A DNA stretch of 13,499 nt from Physocladia obscura (Eukaryota > Chytridiomycota > Chytridiomycetes > Chytridiales > Chytriomycetaceae), in assembly GCA_027596945.1 (NCBI GenBank), contig JADGJH010000880.1, positions 1 to 13,499 of the forward strand. The letters are read 5' to 3'. Positions within the stretch are counted from its first letter, which is position 1; every line of letters starts with the position of its first letter. The notes under the pieces are model-generated. The model was not told where the DNA came from. It saw only the letters and a list, made by a program, of their open reading frames with translations, and searched no databases. A program made the position numbers and the translations under genes. Below, piece after piece: positions 8,182-13,499 of the stretch.

Positions 8182-9356
8182 ATGAATAGACAAGACAGAA
8201 TATACCTGACAGTAGAAGCAACCGCAGCATCGTCATCCATATTTTTAAACGGAATAATACTCTCAACTAACATTTGCCGCGCCCACAAACTTCCATCAAC
8301 ATCATTTCTCGCATTTTGGTTCTCTTTTTCGAATTTTGTTTCGTCAGTGAGTATCCTCACAACCATCGTTCAAAGCTTCACATCAAATTCCGTCGATAAC
8401 TCCAAACCTACATCACTGTCGTGCCAAATTACCGGCACAACCGGTGTCTTTGGTGCAATGCTGTCAGTCCTGATTTGTTTTGGCCTGACATTTCTTCGAT
8501 ACAATGTAATAATACGAAAAACGCGACTCATTCGCAATTTCGCTGTTATCTACGTGCTCGTGTCTGCCACCACAGCAGCCGCGATTGTGCTCGCGCCATA
8601 CGTCTTTGGCGTTGCAGCGGCCACGTGTATTGCGCAGGATCTTGGCATTCTGCGAAACTGTTTGCGAGTGTCTGCGTCGTTACGCTTGCGCTTCCAATGT
8701 GTTTTATCGCGTTTGCGTATGCGTCGATTTTCTCGCGCGTGGCGAAATTGAATCGGGATGTGAAATCGGCGCTTGCGGTTGATGCCTATGGCTGCGGTCG
8801 CGGTGCCTGTGGCGCCGGTGGTGCTGGTGGTGATGTTGGAGGTGGAAAAGCGGAGGAATTCGGTGGTACCGCAAGTCATGCTACAGAGACAGCAAAAGGT
8901 CTACGCGTCGAACGCGATCCTCTTTGGAATATAAGGCGGATAAGTTTTGTAACAACGCAGCCGGAAATAACTGTTTTGCAAATCGAGGCGCCAGCACCTG
9001 CCGCACAAGACAGACTCGATAAACAGCAGATAGATCTGTTGAATCAAAGTATTCTGATTGTCGGCACTTTTATTATTGGTTGGACACCGTATTTTTGCCG
9101 TAAGCATCCATCTGTTGTTCAATGCTTTCAATTGTTTATCGTTAAAAAAAAATTTTTTTTTATAGTATTTCTTTACGAAATAACTGGACAGCAGTTTGCG
9201 TCACGGACGTTTGATTTTGTTGGTATATTTTTTGCTCAGTTGAATGAGAGTGCAAATGCTCTAATTGTTCTCAGGTTTGACAAAAACATTCAAGCAAACA
9301 TTAAAAAACTTTTCACTTCTGCCAATTCAACTTTTACTTTCCAAAATGACGAGTAA
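8182..9356 (+). CDS. Class-A-like seven-helix G protein-coupled receptor, apparent frameshift
   Basis: From the first true ATG (8182) the frame gives TM1 (about residues 7-32, with FLNGIILS), TM2 (41-66), C81, TM3 (84-108) ending FLRYN in place of DRY, TM4 (119-143) and C149 in extracellular loop 2, the likely disulfide partner of C81. At about 8640-8665 the homology moves to another frame (as if one base were missing). That frame gives TM5 (LALPMCFIAFAY), a long Gly-rich third cytoplasmic loop (coded by GGT/GGC-rich DNA, 8785-8860) and TM6 with FIIGWTPYF, matching the class A CWxPY motif. After a 66-nt intron comes TM7, with LNESANALIVLR at the NPxxY position. It would sense an unknown ligand at the cell surface. 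The break may be a sequencing error, a very short intron, or pseudogenisation; the intact downstream frame argues for a recent or artefactual lesion. Confidence 0.68.
9100..9165 (+). other. Intron of the receptor gene (66 nt)
   Basis: Donor GTAAGC at 9100 and acceptor TTTTATAG at 9165, phase 1. Reading through stays open because 66 is a multiple of three, but the inserted residues would be a Lys/Phe-rich string. Removal joins TPYFC to LFLYEITGQQ, giving a normal TM6-loop-TM7 connection. Confidence 0.75.
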
Positions 9357-9410
9357 TTTAATATTATCATTATTATTATTTATTTGTTACCGAGTTCCTT
9401 TGGAGAAAAG

Positions 9411-9428
9411 AATAAATATATGAATAAA
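9411..9428 (+). terminator. Polyadenylation signals after the receptor gene
   Basis: Two AATAAA hexamers at 9411-9416 and 9423-9428, 55 to 72 bp after the receptor stop codon and about 90 bp before the next start codon. Confidence 0.6.
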
Positions 9429-9517
9429 CACAGAAACTGAGCCACAATCAGTGAATGCTCACAAGTTGCATTGCACTTCAACGTGGTTGAGCGACAAAAA
9501 TTCATTTACTTCAGTTG

Positions 9518-10294
9518 ATGGAATCCCTCGCACCAACAACAAAGCTTCTGGCAAATTTGGAGCTACTCGATCCGCAAACACGACGAATCAAATCTCTAGT
9601 TGTCCTTGTGACAACTGGCGCATTCTGCCCAATCCACAACGGCCACATTGAAATGCTGGAAAGCGCCAAGTCCGCAATCGAAGCCAATCAATCAGCAACA
9701 GTAATAGCCGGATTCGTATCCCCAACACACGACGATTACACCAGCTATAAACTAGACGCATTAAATGTCACGGCATCGCATCGTCTCGAAATGTGTCGGC
9801 TCGCAACCTGCGAATCCATCTGGCTCGACGTTGATCCGTGGGAAGCTCGTCAGCGCAAGTTCGTCGATTTTCCGGCGGTTGCGAAACACCTGCACGAGTA
9901 CCTCAACGAACGGTGCCCTCAAATACGCGCGTTGCTCGGGGCTGGTGTGAATCTACGTGTCGCGTATGTTTGTGGCGCCGATCACGCGCTGAAATGCAGC
10001 CTGCGCAGTCTCCGCGACGGCGGCGTTGCCGTTGTGTTGCGAAGTTCCGGAAAACGCGAACAGGATCAGTTCTTGCGTGCCACCCTCGAGCAAATGATGC
10101 TCAAACAATTTGGGCCAAAGTGGTGGATAAAGTGTTGCATTGCAGACGGAAAAACTGAAATGTTGAATGTGAGTTCTTCGCAAGTTCGGAGTTTGGTTTT
10201 GGCTCAAAATCGCGCCACGTTTAGTTTGCTGTGTCATCCGGCAGTTGTTCAGTATTTCGAAGAGAATGGATTTTGGCAGGGTTCAGCTAATTGA
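9518..10294 (+). CDS. Nicotinamide/nicotinate-nucleotide adenylyltransferase-like enzyme
   Basis: 258 residues in one exon, from the ATG at 9518 (an in-frame TTG one codon earlier is not a credible eukaryotic start). It belongs to the HxGH nucleotidyltransferase superfamily: GAFCPIHNGH at residues 34-43 carries the ATP-binding HxGH, and SSSQVR at 219-224 is the C-terminal ISSTxxR-type motif. NMNAT-specific features lie between: SPTHDDY near 68-74, SHRLEMCRLA near 87-96, WLDVDPWE at 102-109 and CGAD at 152-155. NMNAT joins NMN or nicotinate mononucleotide with ATP to form the dinucleotide of NAD synthesis and salvage. Length suits the family (about 230-400). The full HNGH differs from animal NMNATs, which have a less canonical motif there. 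A divergent paralogue with altered substrate use (POF1-like) cannot be excluded. Confidence 0.82.
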   Translation: MESLAPTTKLLANLELLDPQTRRIKSLVVLVTTGAFCPIHNGHIEMLESAKSAIEANQSATVIAGFVSPTHDDYTSYKLDALNVTASHRLEMCRLATCESIWLDVDPWEARQRKFVDFPAVAKHLHEYLNERCPQIRALLGAGVNLRVAYVCGADHALKCSLRSLRDGGVAVVLRSSGKREQDQFLRATLEQMMLKQFGPKWWIKCCIADGKTEMLNVSSSQVRSLVLAQNRATFSLLCHPAVVQYFEENGFWQGSAN

Positions 10295-10671
10295 TGAATG
10301 GAACTTACTGATAAATGTTTTTTGAAGTTGATGGCTTGACCCAGTGAGAGGTTTTGCTTTGGAAAAAAAGCTGCAGACAGAAGTGTATTTATCCTGCGAA
10401 TATATTTGTATGAGCTCTTACACTTTCTGTTTTGTATACAATTAATTTTCAAATTTCCTCCCTCCCTGTTGCGCAGACTCTTTCATCTTTTCAACTTTTC
10501 TGACTTGGATTTTGTTATCTGCATACGCAACAACAATTTTTTGTGCCCTTCTCTACTTTTGTGAAATTTTCACTAGACACTGTCCAATTTTATCCAGCTG
10601 CTCCCTGCATTGCAGTTGAAAGTTTAAAACAAAAATTGAGACACCAATAGTAAAGTTTGATTTGCTTGCAG
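10295..10671. other. Intergenic DNA, possible earlier exons of a small membrane protein
   Basis: No complete gene is visible. A frame open from 10446 to a stop at about 10616 translates to a hydrophobic stretch (FLTWILLSAYATTIFCALLY) with no ATG. A GTTGAA-to-CAG intron at 10615-10671 would join it in phase to the exon at 10672. The donor is weak, so this stays tentative. Confidence 0.25.
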
Positions 10672-10805
10672 TATCTGAGATTCAAAAGCATAATCACATA
10701 TTGCCTACAACTACGTGTGCTATAGCTTTCATTGCAATAAGTCTAGTAGTTTTTGCATTGATACTTATCATTGCTATTACACTCTCTTATAGGGTCAATA
10801 AATAA
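10672..10805 (+). CDS. Candidate last exon of a small single-pass membrane protein
   Basis: Preceded by a good acceptor (TTTGCTTGCAG, ending at 10671), this stretch encodes about 44 residues ending in a strong membrane helix (CAIAFIAISLVVFALILIIA), then a short basic tail (SYRVNK) and TAA at 10803-10805, overlapped by AATAAA. Helix, basic tail, stop and polyadenylation signal fall in the right order, which is what makes the call worth recording. No start codon or family could be established; it may equally be a relic or a chance AT-rich hydrophobic frame. Confidence 0.3.
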
Positions 10806-10806
10806 A
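10797..10806 (+). terminator. Tandem AATAAA polyadenylation signals
   Basis: AATAAA at 10797-10802 and again at 10801-10806, overlapping the stop codon of the candidate membrane exon. They may instead serve the adenylyltransferase gene about 500 bp upstream, which has no closer canonical hexamer. Confidence 0.45.
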
Positions 10807-10904
10807 TATTTACTGTTTTTAAGGAAAAAAGAATCATTAACTGCAAAAAAAATAATTATATTATAACACTGTTCCAATAAGCGAAAAATAAAGTAGCAAG
10901 CAAT

Positions 10905-12414
10905 TCAGTGAACACCATGACTTTCATGAACAATAGTCTCTGGAGACCCGCCGTCTTCCACATGCACTTCGTGAACTTCATTCCTCACGATTCCATACCC
11001 AGAAATATCATGATAAATCCATGCAAGAATAAACAGCGATACAACCACAAACGCAACCCACAGGCCAGCAATTCCGCCAGTGGAAAGATCCGCAAAACAC
11101 ATTGCCCACGCAACAACAACTCCAACGGGCTGAATAAACCGCAACGAAGTGTCCATGAGCTGCGGAATCCAACGCTTCTTGTCAACCAAAATGGATCCGT
11201 CGCGTTCGAATTCAGCGTGTTCTGCTTGTTCATTTTTGTTTCCCGGTTCAGCAGTATCTTCTCCCTCGAATGATATCCAATGAACAACGGCAAATTCACA
11301 GAGTCCAAAAAAAATGAAGAAGAAACATGCAAGCACGAAATTGTCCATTCGTGTGTTGTCTGTGTATAAATTGATGCAACGTTGTTAAATAGGGGAAAAG
11401 AAGGATAAAATAGATGGAATTTCTGACTAACATGACACTTTTGGCAAATCGCCGCTCAGCAAGAACATGAAAGATACGATTGCCAACAGAAGCGTAACAC
11501 CAGCACCGACTCTTGTAGAAACCGCAGCAGAGTCAATCCAATACTGCGCCGACGAAGCAAGTGCAATAACAAAAAGCGGGATGATATAGCGCGTGACATA
11601 ATACGTTGGAATGCGGGTAACGCCGATGGAAACGGTGAGCAGAGAATAATCTGTTTGGCCGACAACCTCGTTCATGTTTGTGGAAGAGTTGTCAACAGAA
11701 TTGATTGTCCACAGGTCGGCTTTCAGCGGGTTGGTGGGGTCGCTGATTGGGTCTGGGAACACGGCGCCGGTAGAGAACCAGTCAAGGATGATTGTCGCAT
11801 TGTCGTATGAGTAAGACACGAGCTGGAGGTCAAGTGACTGGGAATCATAGGGAAATTTGGTGAGGTCCAGGTCAGCGGCAAACACCATGAGAAAGTGCTG
11901 TGATTCAGAGTGAATAAATAATTAGAGGGTGTGCTTGGTATTGGCTTGTGAGGGATATTGGACTCACACGTGACCAGTAGAGCAGGCCGGCGGCCTTGAG
12001 CTTGAAGCTTGCGTCGAGGGCGGTCATTGCGGCGGCCTCGTTGTAGAAGTAGATGTCGGGCTTCCAGGCGAGGTCGGGGTCGACGTGGAAGGCCTCGCCG
12101 TCGAGCAGCGACGTGTTGAAGACGAGGCGCGGGTCGGTCCACTGCAGCCGCAGATACAGGTCCATGGTGAACGTGCCGGCCAGCGGGTCCAGGTCCTCGA
12201 ATTTGTTGAGCTTGAGCTGGCACTGTATTACCGTCGGGTCGCCAGTCCCGGCGCCTGGCCGTGACAGCGCATCGTATTTGCTGAACAGCGACAGCTCCAG
12301 CGCAGTCAGGTTCGTGTAGCCTGTTACCACCGTTGTTGGCAGCGTGATGTTTTGCCCGTAAACGCCGAGCACGCAAGTCAGTGCAATACAAGCTGCCACC
12401 ACCACGTTTCTCAT
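10905..12414 (-). CDS. Pentameric ligand-gated ion channel subunit lacking the Cys-loop
   Basis: Three exons (12414-11968, 11897-11432, 11359-10905) encode 455 residues. A signal peptide (1-20, ending VYGQ) is followed by the extracellular beta-sandwich: TFTMDLYLRLQWTDPRL at about 81-97 (family W-x-D-x-R-L) and WKPDIYFYNE at 117-126. Its Pro-loop FPYDSQ (164-169) lacks the flanking cysteines of animal receptors, as in prokaryotic members. M1 spans ~249-270 (RYIIPLF). M2 spans ~278-298 with R at 0', G at 2', T at 6', L at 9', followed by LPKVSY; the AAVSTRVG start has no acidic selectivity-filter residue and resembles anion channels. M3 spans ~310-333. A short loop (~45 residues) leads to two hydrophobic segments (379-397 and 400-420) rather than one M4, then an acidic, His-containing tail. 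It should form plasma-membrane homo- or heteropentamers gated by an unknown ligand. Exon 1 is far more GC-rich than the rest. Confidence 0.88.
11360..11431 (-). other. Second intron of the channel gene (72 nt)
   Basis: On the minus strand the donor is GTTAGT (starting at 11431) and the acceptor is ATACACAG (ending at 11360), phase 1. A TTTAAC sequence about 30 nt before the acceptor is a plausible branch site. Splicing joins GDLPKVS to YNTRMDNF, rebuilding the conserved M2-M3 linker. Confidence 0.9.
11898..11967 (-). other. First intron of the channel gene (70 nt)
   Basis: The minus-strand donor is GTGAGT (starting at 11967) and the acceptor is AATCACAG (ending at 11898), phase 0. Splicing joins LLYWSR to HFLMVFAAD, giving a continuous extracellular domain. 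A shifted donor two bases earlier (GTGTGA) would break the frame. Confidence 0.88.
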
Positions 12415-12939
12415 TTTTTTTTTTTTTTCTCTCTTATTTTCTTAGCCACCGAATTTTCCTTTATTTTTATGTCCGCTTGGATTTGCGAAGGGGAAAAAAA
12501 ATTGCGGAGATAAATGACTTCGGTGTTGCCTGCCCAGTCATTTAAATCCGAGTTTTGAAAAAATTTTAAGTATTCTTGAGAAAAAAATTTTTATTTCATG
12601 TAATATCTTCAGATGACTTTAGATTATTGAACGAAATCTAACAAACTAAACCATGTATTTCCTCGATTGTTGGAAAATAGTAGTAATTAAAAGAATGAAA
12701 TAAGGGGACATTTTTTTTCCCTACTTTCATTAGCCAAGTCACCACTGAACAAAACCCTAAGCTGACAACAACAACTGCAAATAGTCGGCCAAACTCTTTC
12801 CACTTTTAAAATTGTCATACCATTTTCAACACGTTACTTGTTTGATGCCCCAATTTTTTTTGTTTTTAAATCATTTGCCGAAAATGAATTTAGCAGGTGT
12901 TGTGGAATTTTCAACTTTTTGATTTTTTTTGGTTGATTG
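12415..12939. other. Divergent intergenic region between channel and Cys-rich genes
   Basis: This AT-rich promoter region for both neighbours contains no gene or RNA that I recognise. On the minus strand the channel ATG is immediately preceded by 14 A residues (the T run at 12415-12428), an A-rich leader of the kind often favoured near eukaryotic start codons. Confidence 0.45.
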
Positions 12940-13499
12940 ATGTCAAATTGGAACTGCACAGTTATCGCATCTCCGATACTTTCGTGGAGTCCTTCATGCT
13001 CGATTTACGAATCGAGTGACGGCAGCGAACTTGTGTTGACGGACAGTGTGGAATGTGTTCAAGATTCATGCAGCCCAACAGTGTTTAAAAACAGCACACT
13101 TAACCAGGTTTCGGTCAAAGCAGGTGAAGGCAGTTGGTGCGCGAACATTAGCGTGACGGGCTTTTACGTGCCGATTATTGGCGGCGTTTGTCTTCCTGCC
13201 TTTCCCTCCCTGGGCTCGTACGACTCCTCTTACTGGCAAGCAACAGCCTCGATTGCCACTTATGCCGATTCCGATTCCACCTGTTCTGGGTCTGCGGTTT
13301 TTTTAGGCATTGCTGTGTTCAAGATCTGTTTTCCACTGCCGAACTCCTCAGACTTTTTCATGTTGGACCAAGATTTATTCGACAACATTTTCTTATTACG
13401 TTTTTCCGACAATTTCTGCTTTCACCTCGTTTCAACAACAAAAGCCACTCCAACCAGTCCGTGCATTAACGGCATCAAATTGACGATTACAAACTCCAC
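12940..13499 (+). CDS. Cys-rich protein of unknown family, 5' part (runs off the window)
   Basis: From ATG 12940 (an in-frame TGA at 12934 blocks an upstream start in this exon) the frame stays open for 186 codons to the window edge. It carries at least ten cysteines (C6, C20, C39, C44, C67, C84 and others further on), N-glycosylation sequons at N5, N51 and N69, and many Ser/Thr residues, the look of a secreted or extracellular disulfide-bonded domain. No signal peptide is visible at this start, so an upstream signal exon may be missing or the call of start may be wrong. I do not recognise the family. An alternate-frame stretch at 13188-13469 is a shadow. Confidence 0.6.
   Translation, partial: MSNWNCTVIASPILSWSPSCSIYESSDGSELVLTDSVECVQDSCSPTVFKNSTLNQVSVKAGEGSWCANISVTGFYVPIIGGVCLPAFPSLGSYDSSYWQATASIATYADSDSTCSGSAVFLGIAVFKICFPLPNSSDFFMLDQDLFDNIFLLRFSDNFCFHLVSTTKATPTSPCINGIKLTITNS

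Noticed and set aside
8103..8366. Minus-strand 87-codon frame opposite the receptor's TM1-TM2
   Set aside because: Antisense shadow of the receptor coding sequence.
8637..8665. 44-nt GT-AG intron (about 8622-8665) that would fix the receptor frame
   Set aside because: Shorter than the other introns and it would remove the loop-2 cysteine and the lead-in to TM5; a base error is simpler, though I cannot exclude it.
11723..12391. Minus-strand 222-codon Arg/Pro-rich frame in the channel locus
   Set aside because: Out-of-frame shadow produced by the GC-rich first exon of the channel gene.
1..13499. tRNA, rRNA, CRISPR arrays and bacterial operons
   Set aside because: None recognised; the only repeats are microsatellites, hairpins, the MITE and the degenerate array, and gene structure is eukaryotic.

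Overview
The window looks like nuclear DNA of a eukaryote with a compact genome. Genes lie a few hundred bases apart on both strands. The four introns I can place are 60 to 72 nt long, with GT(T/G/A)AGT-like donors (one is GTAAGC) and AG acceptors. AATAAA signals follow stop codons, and bacterial operons and ribosome binding sites are absent. The gene mix (a single RanBP2 zinc finger protein, a class-A-like seven-helix receptor, a pentameric ligand-gated channel without the Cys-loop, Ty1/copia and hAT debris) fits an early-diverging fungus such as a chytrid. That placement is inference, and another protist lineage is possible.

Layout, left to right. 1-1400 is AT-rich non-coding DNA with a degenerate ~160-210 bp repeat. 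1402-2533 is a decayed Ty1/copia pol fragment, interrupted by a region that contains a 96-nt hairpin. 2534-3529 is the upstream region of a plus-strand gene (3530-5131, one intron) whose Ser/Pro-rich product ends in a RanBP2-type zinc finger; a short uORF overlaps its start codon. A 224-bp hAT-like MITE with an 8-bp target duplication (one mismatch) sits just downstream. 6236-7426 (minus) is a low-complexity protein with one C-terminal hydrophobic hairpin-like segment that resembles promethin/LDAF1 lipid-droplet proteins. 8182-9356 (plus) is a rhodopsin-like seven-helix receptor with one 66-nt intron and an apparent frameshift. 9518-10294 (plus) is an NMN/nicotinate-nucleotide adenylyltransferase-like enzyme. 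10672-10805 may be the last exon of a small membrane protein. 10905-12414 (minus, three exons) is a complete 455-residue pentameric ligand-gated ion channel subunit. 12940 to the right edge (plus) is the 5' part of an unknown Cys-rich protein.

The most interesting content is a pair of signal-receiving membrane proteins a few kilobases apart: the seven-helix receptor and the ligand-gated channel. The channel combines a prokaryote-like Pro-loop lacking the two Cys-loop cysteines with an M2 segment and M2-M3 linker that read like those of animal anion channels. It also has an extra hydrophobic segment near the C-terminus. Nothing ties the genes into one pathway beyond proximity.
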